Source of the DNA: Zygnema cylindricum
Taxonomy: Eukaryota > Streptophyta > Zygnematophyceae > Zygnematales > Zygnemataceae
Length of the DNA stretch: 23,072 nt
Assembly: GCA_037447655.1 (NCBI GenBank)
Contig: JBBHKE010002291.1
Location: 35,001 to 58,072, forward strand
Direction of reading: 5' to 3'
The position numbers and the translations under genes are program-made. The notes under the pieces were generated by a model, which saw only the letters and a list, made by a program, of their open reading frames with translations, did not search any database and was not told the origin of the DNA. Positions 10,617-23,072 of this stretch are shown here, one piece after another. Position 1 is the first letter of the stretch. Each line of letters begins with the position of its first letter.

Positions 10617-10915
10617 GGGAAACCTTTTTGCCCAATTTTACCATACTTCGTGTTTAATTTTAATTTTTTCTCAGTATTCCTCATATTTCTTTCTTTTAGT
10701 GCAACTTAATTTGTTAACTAGTGGATGTTTATTTTTTTGGGACTTCATATTTTCTTCCTTTTTCTCTTGTCAAATTTAATCATTCATAAACTATATTCAT
10801 AAAATTTATATTCTATATATCAAGATTGCACGATTTATCACCTATAAATATCACCGTTTTATAGTTGGGCATAGCGTGGCATAGCGCCGATACAATTACC
10901 CTAGAAAGATACTAA

Positions 10916-11056
10916 TTGCCTGGGTGTTTAGTGGTGGTTCTTGACACGCTTATTCAGAATCGGAGCGGGTTCGATTCCAGGGAGCTCTGCAAAATCCGAC
11001 TTGCCTCGACCAAGTCCGGTTCACTTTTAGTACTCACCAGAGTACTAAAGGCGTTT
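10916..11056 (+). other. tRNA-like segment, candidate SINE head
   Basis: An A-box-like TGTTTAGTGGTGG lies at about 10924 and a perfect B-box GGTTCGATTCC at about 10967-10977, the normal order and roughly the normal spacing of internal RNA polymerase III promoters. The cloverleaf does not fold well (the T-arm has mismatches), so this is not a working tRNA gene. A perfect AGTACTC/GAGTACT hairpin with a 4-base loop follows at 11029-11046. A tRNA-derived SINE fragment is the simplest explanation; no clear tail or target duplication was found. Confidence 0.35.
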
Positions 11057-11388
11057 GTAAGTATCACGATGCCTTGCGGGTGCAGGAGCGTTTCTTTGTA
11101 ATTTGGACACTCGTGTAGGGGTTCGGTGTGGATTGGTTCTATTACGAACCTTTCTTTTTGAGCATTTGCATTTTCCTTCTTTTCCTTGCATGTTATCTGG
11201 TTGTGAGTGGCCTTGAGTTTCCCTGTCACTGTCTGGATTGGATTTTCTTTCATAGATCTTGTCGTCGGTGGCACTGTTTAGACAATTTTCTGTCTGTGTC
11301 GCTGTAGATCTGCATCGAAAGGTGCCTGGATAGTTTCTCTGTTTGTTTTTATAGATCTGGCCCTTCGGCCTTGCCCCATTGTTTGCAG
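11057..11388 (+). other. Putative 5'-leader intron
   Basis: GTAAGTAT at 11057-11064 is a near-perfect splice donor. Possible acceptors are TTTCATAG ending at 11255, TTTTTATAG ending at 11354 and GTTTGCAG ending at 11388; the last is used for the end given here. The interval is T-rich and precedes the candidate ATG at 11553. It also contains TAGATCTG sequences similar to TTNGATYTG, the motif tied to intron-mediated enhancement in plants. The exact end cannot be fixed without transcripts. Confidence 0.35.
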
Positions 11389-11552
11389 GTTAGAGGTTTT
11401 GGTATTCCGGCTTCTTGCTAGATCTGACCACCGGGTCTTGATAGAGACTTCGTGTGTTAGCTTGTTTTGTGTGGTTTGGCCTTCCATTTGACGCACCTCG
11501 ATTAGGCCGTTCCGTTTTTCCCTAGTCGTAATCGAGGGTTTTCTCTTCGTTT

Positions 11553-12019
11553 ATGCCCACGGATTGGGATAACTTACGTTATCAATCCGGATCTACCCGC
11601 GGCGGGACAGTTTTCCGTCGACCGCAGTTAGATCTTTCTAGTTTCTCCGAGTCTACGAACGCACCAATTTCGGTTGCGGCCCCTAGATCTCCGTCTGTTC
11701 AGTCAGTATTGACCACAGCCTCATTTTTATCCTCAGTTTCCTCTAGGTCATCCTTAGATAGAAGCGAAGGAGACTTTTCAGAGGAAATCTTTCCCAATCC
11801 TCTCACATTTCAGTTTTCGGTCGGTCCAATTTTGGAACCACTAGTGCATTTTTCCTTTGACGACATGGCTCCCTCTTCAGAGGGGGGCACGGGGAAAATG
11901 CAATTTTGCTTTTCGAGATGAAGGATACCATGTCATTATCTCATTTTCGTATGCTCTATAATACCGAAATGCGTGATTTGGCATTTTGCTATCAAGATCG
12001 ATTTGATCTTCGTGTGTAG
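11553..12019 (+). CDS. Hypothetical protein, frame interrupted near 11882
   Basis: A frame opens at ATG 11553 (MPTDWDNLRYQSG) and stays open for 122 codons to 11921. It is Ser/Thr-rich with a serine-dense stretch (about residues 45-75) and an acidic part. A second frame is open from 11861 and gives a more folded-looking C-terminus (around FEMKDTMSLSHF and NTEMRDLAFCYQD), ending at TAG 12017-12019. Joining the two needs a one-base change, most simply in the G run at 11882-11887, so a sequencing error, a pseudogene or separate exons are all possible. A GTAATC donor-like site follows the stop at 12020. No family is recognised. The T/G-rich leader, telo-boxes and donor upstream support transcription on this strand. 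It may be the first exon of a gene continuing at 14306. Confidence 0.4.
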
Positions 12020-12731
12020 GTAATCATTTGGTTCTTAAGTTTTACTTTTTAGTCTTGAATATTGTTATACATGACTTAATAGTATTGTTCGATTTAAATT
12101 CCCACTTTTTACACCTACAAAAATACAAAAAATTGTTCGAACACATAGGATGTTACTTTTTATATGCTTAAATTGTGTTTATTTTTACAGTAATTCAGCA
12201 GTTATATGTTGAAAATTTTTAAGTCTTGTCTTTATGGCATGCTGTTTTTTTTTATTTTTTTTATTTTTTTTTATCCAAACACTCTTTTAAATGCTTTCCT
12301 CCCTGAACTTGTTCTTGTGCAAAGAAAAGCTCCTACTTCGAGAAGATTGTAGATAAATGATGTTTCGTGTTTAGTGTACAAGTTAATTTTCAGCCTAAAG
12401 CTATACATGAGCCATAAGTTCACAATTATATAAATCTTTAAATAAATAAGCATTACCATGAAGAAATCCTAATTTTTATAATATTTGTATATTGGTCCCT
12501 AACATTTAAATTTTATTTTGCTTATAATCACGAAACTCGCCTTATATCAAATTTAAAGAAGTATTTTATATACGGTATTTTCAAACTTACATTAAAAATT
12601 TGTAGTGGGTACAAACTGGACTAGGATAGCTCTTTCGGATTTAGTCGGGGTAAAATATTATAGATCATACGATTTAAGTCAAGGAACAACAGAAGACGTT
12701 TGTCCTTTTGGGCGTTTTTTTGAAAAAGAAA
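12020..12731. other. AT-rich interval, no gene supported
   Basis: T-rich, intron-like sequence with acceptor-like TTTTTACAG at about 12190 and a T run at about 12244-12272. No coding frame of note on either strand. If the segments at 11553-12019 and 14306-14993 belong to one gene, this is intron. Confidence 0.5.
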
Positions 12732-12734
12732 TTA

Positions 12735-14286
12735 GGGTGTGTCTCCATGTACTTGAAACCTAGCGAACTTACTTTGTTTTTAGCGCAGATCCAATGGACT
12801 CGGATTTTAAGTGTCCCTATGTGTAACGACGAAATAGTTACTTAAGGGTGTGACAATTATATATGTTGACAATGCCCGTGACGGCTGTCAACGTCTACAA
12901 TCTCCGATGATGCACGTTATTTTTTGTAGCTGCTTGTGACGTGGCACGAGTTTTCGTGACATTGTAAACGTACCACCATCCAGCTTGTGCTCTTTCACAA
13001 TTGAAGAAGATGCACTTTGCCTTTGCTTCTCCTGTTTGCTCGACGTGAAATGGCATCGGAATCTCGAGACCCCTGGCGAAATAAAATCCGTACCAGGCGC
13101 AAACGGACAAAACCAAACAAATTGTGTACTTCACCTCGTTACCTGAACGAAAACGGACAAAACATAACGAATAGTGTACCTTTCACCATCACTTGAATTC
13201 GTTTGAAATTTTTGTAAAAAAATCTACAATTGCGAATACCTGTTCCTTTTTGTTTTTCGAACATACTTTGTTTTAAAACACATCGTCCCTGTGTTTTAAA
13301 GAAAACTTTGAAGATGACGTTTTTTGGCGTGGCTGTGGGTCGAAAAACACAAGAGGACAACATGTTGTACATCCTAAATTTGACGATGAAACAAAATATA
13401 CTTTTCCTTTTTTTTCTATTTTTTTGTACGATTATAACTTAGGGTATGTCCCCATGTACTTGTAACTTAGCGAACTTACTTTGTATTTTAACGCGGATTC
13501 GTTGGACCTGGTTTTTAGCCTGTAAGGACGAAATCGTAACTTACGCTTGTGACGATTGTTTACGTCGACAATACCTGTGACGGTTGTCAGCGTCTACAAT
13601 TTGTGCGGTCGCACGTTATTTTTTGGAACTGCTTGTGACGTCGCATGTCTTACCGTGACATTGTAGACATACGACCTTCCATCATGTGTCGTTTCACGGT
13701 TGAAGAAGATGTGATTTGCCTTCGCGTCGCCTGTCCGGTCGACGTGAAATGGCATCGGAATTTCGAGACCCCCGCAAAAAAAAAAAAGCCGTACTGGACG
13801 AAAACGGACAAAACAAACAAATTGTGTAATTTTCTTCGTCGTATTCCAACGCAAACGGACAAAACATAGCGAATTTTGTACTTTTCTTTGTCCTTAGAAA
13901 TTGTATGAAAATTTTCGAAAATTATGGCACGTGCGAATATATGTTCCTATTTGTTTATCGAAAATACCTAGTTTTAAAACACATCACGCATGTGTTTTAA
14001 ACATAAGGTTGATGATGACGTTTTTTGTCGTGGAAGTGGGTCGAAAAACACAAGACGACAAATTTTCGTACATCCTAAGTTAGAGGATGACGCAAATTGT
14101 TCTCTACAAATTTGCGATTCCTTCGTACGGTTGCAACTTAGGCAATACGACGCTAAGTTATACAGGAAAACGACAAAAAATACCCTTTCTTATGCACATG
14201 GGGACATACCCTTACGCGTTATGGCTCTAAGTTTTAGAAGAAAACGACGGAAAAAAACCTTTACTTTGGCACATGGACACGCACCC
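12735..14286. mobile_element. TTA-flanked GGG-ended transposon A, interrupted by copy B
   Basis: Non-autonomous DNA transposon of PIF/Harbinger (Tourist-like) type. It starts GGGTGTGTCTCCATGT at 12735 and ends with the inverted ACATGGACACGCACCC at 14271-14286 (14 of 16 positions match). TTA lies outside both ends (12732-12734 and 14287-14289), the expected 3-base target duplication. The element is split: its left 707 bases (12735-13441) and right 72 bases (14215-14286) flank a complete relative at 13442-14211. Without the insert it would be about 779 bases, close to the 770 of the insert. No transposase is encoded. The class comes from the TTA duplication plus GGG ends; the family name is inference. 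Confidence 0.85.
13442..14211. mobile_element. TTA-flanked transposon B nested inside copy A
   Basis: A complete 770-base element with perfect 16-base terminal inverted repeats: GGGTATGTCCCCATGT at 13442-13457 and its reverse complement at 14196-14211. A subterminal TAACTTAGCG is also inverted at both ends (about 13465 and 14151). TTA duplications lie at 13439-13441 and 14212-14214. Copy B aligns with copy A along its whole length; a 175-base stretch (A about 12898, B about 13599) matches at about 139 positions by my count. It inserted at the TTA that in its own sequence corresponds to CAACTTAGG near 14136. No transposase frame is present. Confidence 0.9.
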
Positions 14287-14305
14287 TTATGTGTGTTTAT
14301 TTCAG

Positions 14306-14993
14306 CAGTATCGACAAATCCTAAGGGGTTTGGAAGCGTTTAATAGCGACAGTTTATACAAAGTGAACTTTTGTCGTTCGTGAAATTGCGCATGTGCCTC
14401 TCGAAGATGACGTCAAAGTAGTTCGTTATCTATTGGCTGGCCGCGATTTCGTTGCCAGAGTGCAGCAAACTGGCACGCGCGTAAAGCCTACAGTTCAACA
14501 AATGATGACAAAACTACAAAATAAATACGAGCGTGATCACGTGTCGTAACGAACGTAGACGTGATGAAACTGTCAAACTGACCGTCAAGTGCTTCGGGCT
14601 TCCATCACAGTTTTATGTTGCAAAATTCGCTGTTTTAAAGTACAGACGAAGGTACAGTCACTCATGCAGCATTGCTGTACTTGAGATCCCGACATGTCCT
14701 TTATCCGCTATGACACGACAAAATAATTAACGCTGCATTTTTGACTTTATTATAGTCGGACATTGGTTAACAGCCTTTACGCCAATCACACGGCGTTTAT
14801 TCTACAGAGCAATGTTTGCCGGCCAGATGCTGCAAACAGACTACTTGGCGAAGAGGCAAAACACACGTGTCAGAATGTGGACTGGCCGGGTCAGGTGAAC
14901 GAGAACTCTTTCGGAGATCAAAAAGAAAATCCTATAACGACAAATGTACAGTATGAACGAAGTCCCGTACCGATACAATCCGCAAAACGTTAA
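14306..14993 (+). CDS. Two 3'-terminal exons of an unidentified gene (possible pseudogene)
   Basis: Exon-like segment one follows a good acceptor (TTTATTTCAG ending at 14305). It reads QYRQILRGLEAFNSDSLYK, then needs loss of one T in the run near 14369-14372 to continue as VVREIAHVPLEDDVKVVRYL and on to LQNKYERDHV. Stops close both frames unless that base is an error or mutation. A donor GTAACG at 14546 and acceptor TTTATTATAG ending at 14755 define a 210-base intron. The split codon (TC + T) restores exactly the frame of exon two (TLVNSLYANHTAFILQSN to PVPIQSAKR), which ends at TAA 14991-14993. The middle part is helical and Lys/Gln-rich, the tail Asn/Glu-rich. I recognise no family. It may share a gene with 11553-12019, with the nested transposons in the intron between. 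Confidence 0.4.
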
Positions 14994-15399
14994 AATTTAT
15001 TAAATTGTCCTTTTTGGCCCCGCCAGCAGACATCTGTTCTATCGCCTCGTCGGTGACCGTACGTACGGCAAGCTTCAATCCCACACCAGTTGTCCTCTTC
15101 GACCGACCCCTAACCGTACATAAACGTTGTCGTTTCCTTTCCACTTCATGTACTATTTTGTCGTTTTTGATTCTCCCTCATGTACTATTTACGTACGAAC
15201 GTCATCTCCCCAGCCCTCTAATCATTCCCTTTGGGCGACCTTCGATGTCGATCCGCCGAATAGCGTATCTCCAAACCCATCCGAAAGTCGCAGAGCGTCG
15301 CAACCATTCAATTTCTGTCGCACAAACCGCGTACTACCTCCCGATCGTCGCACGCACGTCGCGATCCCGTTACGTCCCATAAACAAAAAGGTCCCCGGT

Positions 15400-15573
15400 C
15401 AACCTCCGCCACGTGTCCCTGCACGACCCTTCCCTCTCCCGAATCCCAATACACGCTTTCGCCTATTTAGTATTTACCCTAAAGAATCTCCCCCACTTCC
15501 CCAGTCTTTTTCCCTAATTCCCCTCCCTCTCCCCTCAAGTTTCCCTCTCCTCCCCTCTCTCCACGTGTCCTCC
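15400..15573 (+). promoter_or_regulatory. Core promoter and CT-rich leader of the 15574 gene
   Basis: CACGTGTC, matching the G-box/ABRE type bound by plant bZIP factors, lies at 15410-15417 and 15562-15569. A W-box-like GGTCAAC lies at about 15398. An AT-rich TATA-like TATTTAGTATTTA at 15464-15476 is followed by a CT-rich stretch (about 15486-15560) of the Y-patch type common at plant starts, ending at the ATG at 15574. Assignment is by motif only. Confidence 0.5.
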
Positions 15574-16312
15574 ATGGCGGCCTCCCCTGCCACGTCCTCC
15601 AGCCGCCGGAAGTCTTCCAAGTCTTCCTCCCCCCGGTACTCCACCGCGTCCGTCACTCCCGCCGTGATTCCCGGCGCCAATTCCGGCAGCGACCTTCCCC
15701 CCCCCCCCTCCCCCTTCGCCCCCCCCCCCCCCCCCCCCCCCCTACTGCGTCCTCCCTCCTCGCACTCTCTCCCCCGCCCCCTCCCTCGCCCTCGCCGACC
15801 AGGAGAAGGTCCGCTCACACGTGCGAGATTGGCAGGACTCCCTCTCCCCCTCCCCCTCCTCCTCATCGCACGTGCGAAGTAACCACACCACCGGCACGTC
15901 ACGCACGTGCGCATCCCGCCACGTGGCGGACGATGACGTCAGCGATGACGGTGAGAGCTTCTGCTTGAATTCCGCCGGGTCTTCCGGACACGGGGGAGTG
16001 CTGGCGTGGCTGTTCGCACGACCGTCCGTACACACCGTACACGCGGAGTCCGTACAGTCCGTACAGTCCGTTCAAGGGGAGGGGGAGGAGGGGAAGTGGC
16101 AGCCGGCGCTGGAGGCGGTGCCGGAGGGAGACGGGAGGATAAGTCCGGAGGGGGGGGAAGGAGGGAGGGGGAAGGGGAATGGGAAGGGGAAGGGGAGGGA
16201 AGGGAGGGAAAGGAGGGAGGGAAGGGAGTGCGAAGGGGGTTGTATTTCGGTTTGCAGAGAGGATAAGAGGGGCGGCACACGTGTGACGAAGAGGGAGAGG
16301 AGGGGGCAGTAG
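15574..16312 (+). CDS. Hypothetical low-complexity protein, frame broken at a poly-C run
   Basis: The start ATG at 15574 (MAASPATSSSRRKSSKSSS) opens a Ser/Arg/Lys-rich N-terminus and then a proline run made by C tracts of 12 bases (15697-15708) and 24 bases (15719-15742). The initial frame ends uninformatively at 15882. The frame that is open only from 15666 onward continues as ALADQEKVRSHVRDWQDS, an acidic DDDVSDDGESF, a triple SVQ repeat from a 9-bp tandem repeat (16048-16074), and a Gly/Glu/Lys-rich tail to TAG 16310-16312. Moving between the frames needs one C fewer (or two more), which is easily explained by slippage or miscalled homopolymer. A GTGAGA donor-like site at about 15952 offers an alternative in which the exon ends early. 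It is GC-rich, unlike the rest of the window. No conserved domain is recognised; a disordered nuclear protein is a guess. Confidence 0.5.
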
Positions 16313-16345
16313 AACGAGAGGGAGAGGGAGAGGGAGAGAGAAAAG
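16134..16345. repeat. G-rich polypurine tract with G-quadruplex potential
   Basis: GGAGGGGGGGAAGGAGGG-type sequence with many runs of three to seven G separated by one to three A on the plus strand, continued by GAGAGGGAGAGGGAGA at about 16316-16345. It overlaps the tail of the preceding coding frame. Four or more adjacent G runs meet the usual quadruplex pattern. Confidence 0.8.
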
Positions 16346-16615
16346 GTTTTTCAGGAGGAGGAAGGGGTAGGCGTAAAGGCTTTTTGTCTCTTTAGTGTGT
16401 AATAATAATACCGAAGATTTATTTAGTGCGGAGGAGAGAATGAGGTATAATTTATTTTAAAGTTTTTAGGTTTCAGGTGGAATTGGGAAGAGTGGGAGAG
16501 AATCCAAATTTTTTTCCTTTCTTTTTTTTTGGATTCTTTTTCTCTCTCCCTCTCTCCACTTTTGTGAAGTAATAAGTTCCCACTGTCTTTTTTTTTTTTT
16601 GCCTAGAATATTTAT
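16346..16615. other. Probable 3' flank of the 15574 gene
   Basis: T-rich sequence with AATAATAAT at about 16402 and TTTATTTTAAAG at about 16451, both compatible with plant polyadenylation regions. No separate gene is visible. Confidence 0.4.
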
Positions 16616-16676
16616 AGTTTCAGTTGCAGTTTCAGTTTCAGTTTTAGTTTCAATTTTAGTTTTAGTTTTAGTTGTT
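16616..16676. repeat. GTTTCA/GTTTTA hexamer repeat
   Basis: About ten hexamers of the form GTTTCA or GTTTTA, with variants GTTGCA and ATTTTA. The minus-strand translation is a Lys/Glu-Thr dipeptide string, an artefact of the period. Confidence 0.9.
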
Positions 16677-16875
16677 TGAAAAAGAAAGGAAAAGGAAAAT
16701 GTAATATATTTGCTCTCAAAAGCGAAGTAAGTTTCGTGCATTTTCATCTTTCCTTTGTATTATTATTATCATTATTTGTTGTTTTCTTGAAGTCGTTTCG
16801 GAGGTAAATTTGAAAACATGGATTTCTTTGGCTTAGGAGGTCGGAAGGAAAGAAAAAACAAATCCGAGGAGCAAA

Positions 16876-16950
16876 TGGCAGAGAGGGGGAGGGAGAGGGA
16901 GAGAGGGAAAGAGGGAGAGAGAGAGGGAGGGAGAGAGGGAGGAGGGAAAA
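16876..16950. repeat. (GAGAGG)n polypurine tract
   Basis: About 75 bases made almost wholly of G and A (GGGAGAGGGAGAGAGGG-like). Simple repeat without coding signal. Confidence 0.9.
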
Positions 16951-17945
16951 CTCATGGAAAGGGTTTACTATTACTGGTTACACTCTATTTATGACGCTTT
17001 CAGTTTGCAAATTAGCAGACGCATTGAAAAAAATGTGGGGGCAATGCTGTCTTATTAATGGCATCTTCCCATCCCACCATAATTGGTGTGAATTTAGACA
17101 AGAAATGAACTTGACATCCGTTCTAACACCCTGGGGATTTTTGAGTGGCCATGAAATTTAGTGTGATTACAAATTAGTGTGGATTATTATTTACTTTTGT
17201 TATTCTAAACTGGAAATAGGACAGATAAACATTTTGAGGGTTTAGTGCAAAATAAAAGTAGGGAAGTAAATAAGTTGTGGTTATCAATTCCAATTTTTAC
17301 AGCATATTGAATGTAAAAGTTTAAGAAAAAAACAGATAAAAACTAAAAAACTAACTTGCATGTAATAAAAAGTTCACGAATGTCAGAATTGTTTGACAAA
17401 ACTAAAACAAATGAAGTTATTATTTGGATAAAGTTGAATACACAACCGATTCACATAAATTACTTTGCCTTTTGATAAGCAGCTATCTTTCTAAATTAAC
17501 ATGTTCTATTATGTATAAATTTGAAGACCATAACTAAGTTTTGCTACCCGTGTAATAATGATATGCAATTTTGTTACATAGAATGTACACTTTTTCATCA
17601 ATAACATATAACGACCGTGGTTTGTTAAAACTGCAGAATTTTAATTTTGGTGCCAAAGAAACAACAACTGTCTTGAGTTACGACAAAGTTATGGGCCTCC
17701 CTCCAATGGAATAAAATTTCGGTATTTCCCCATTGAAACGGGAAGCACTTTGATTTGTGCAAAAGATGAGCACTTTTCGTCCCAGACAAAATTTGGGCCA
17801 ACACAATCTTGTTATTTGCTACCATTATTACATACAACACCAAAATGAAGGGCTCTCAATTCACAGATGAAATACCCTTAGTGGACGCATTTAATTGCAA
17901 GCACTAGAAATCAAGAATAAAACTACTACCCTCGAAGCTCTCACT
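16951..17945. other. No gene supported
   Basis: AT-rich intergenic sequence. A minus-strand open stretch of 72 codons at 17625-17843 has no recognisable motif. That segment contains CCTCCAATGGAATAAAATTT and nearby CCCCATTGAAACGGG, which are not a clear inverted repeat. No structured element could be defined. Confidence 0.5.
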
Positions 17946-17949
17946 CTCG

Positions 17950-22750
<4,801 letters not shown>

Positions 22751-23072
22751 CCTAGTTTCATAGTAAAAGGCGGGGTAAAACTGCACCAACTTGCTCTCAC
22801 GTTTTCAAATATCGACTATGCGAACACAGACTAAAGCGGTTACACTATACTAATGTGTATATAAATTAGTGTAATGAGTGTTTATCAAAGTAAATGTTTC
22901 GTTAGTTGAGGTCAATGAACCCAAAATAACATAAATAATGATAGGATAACTAACAATAAGAGTAAGTAGCAATACACAAATTTTAACAGCGAAAGCTCAA
23001 CACAAATATTTCACTCACCAAAATGACACACAACTACCGAGCACTCACAAAGCACCAAACTAAAGGACGGAG
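22751..23072. other. Flank of the decayed element, no gene
   Basis: AT-rich sequence with a hairpin TTACACTA/TAGTGTAA at about 22840-22876 whose loop contains TGTATATAAAT. On the minus strand this is upstream of the coding-like region and could hold its promoter or LTR end, but no second copy (LTR partner) was found in the window. Confidence 0.4.

Noticed and set aside
10916-10990. Functional tRNA gene
   Set aside because: The B-box is perfect but the T-arm and acceptor stem do not pair properly, so at most it is tRNA-derived.
12895-13854. Similar minus-strand frames of about 58 shared codons in the two transposon copies (both with GLEIPMPFHV and YVYNVT)
   Set aside because: The copies agree at about 79% of bases but only about 64% (37/58) of residues over this stretch. 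A protein under selection should be conserved more than its DNA, so this is shared ancestry without coding constraint.
15474-16280. Minus-strand Arg/Gly-rich and Pro/Ser-rich frames opposite the 15574 gene
   Set aside because: Complements of C- and G-rich low-complexity coding sequence, with no start context or motif.

Overview
This window looks like nuclear DNA from a plant or other streptophyte. The support is indirect. There are plant-type TTTAGGG/TTAGGGTTT (telo-box) motifs near 10.45 kb, CT-rich (Y-patch-like) leaders, GT-AG intron signals, long GA/CT microsatellites, TTA-flanked GGG-ended DNA transposons of PIF/Harbinger style, and a decayed purine-rich retroelement-like region. No bacterial operon, rRNA or functional tRNA gene is visible, and no protein could be assigned to a named family. 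The species cannot be told from the sequence.

Layout. 1-165: GA microsatellite with a duplicated flank. 288-775: element-like block bounded by inverted repeats. 774-912: A-rich tract. 1.0-2.64 kb: old, degenerate minisatellite. 2.64-8.56 kb: mostly extremely AT-rich DNA without convincing genes. It holds (TA)n tracts, diverged copies of AT-rich blocks and a fresh 131-bp tandem repeat at 5220-5620. 8.59-9.35 kb: an abrupt CpG-rich island made of a 20-bp minisatellite, a TTTCGTGCG repeat and two hairpins. 9421-9904: a second block bounded by inverted repeats.

The gene-bearing part is 10.4-16.4 kb. First come a telo-box cluster, a tRNA-like segment, a strong GTAAGTAT donor and a cluster of TAGATCT motifs resembling the plant intron-enhancement motif. 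A candidate start codon follows at 11553, with an interrupted reading frame to 12019. Then come two related TTA-flanked elements, one inserted inside the other (12735-14286). Downstream are two coding-like segments (14306-14545 and 14756-14993) that join in phase across a GT-AG intron. These parts could form one gene with the nested transposons in an intron, but that is inference. A second gene starts at 15574 behind G-box/ABRE-like sites and a CT-rich leader; its frame changes at a 24-base C run.

From about 17.95 to 22.75 kb the minus strand carries many coding-like segments broken by stops and frameshifts, best read as a dead retroelement or other repeat-borne gene. A pure CT microsatellite of about 190 bp (19227-19417) lies inside it.

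The clearest and best supported discovery is the nested self-insertion of the TTA-flanked transposon family, where both TIR pairs, both target duplications and the interrupted homologous site can be read directly.
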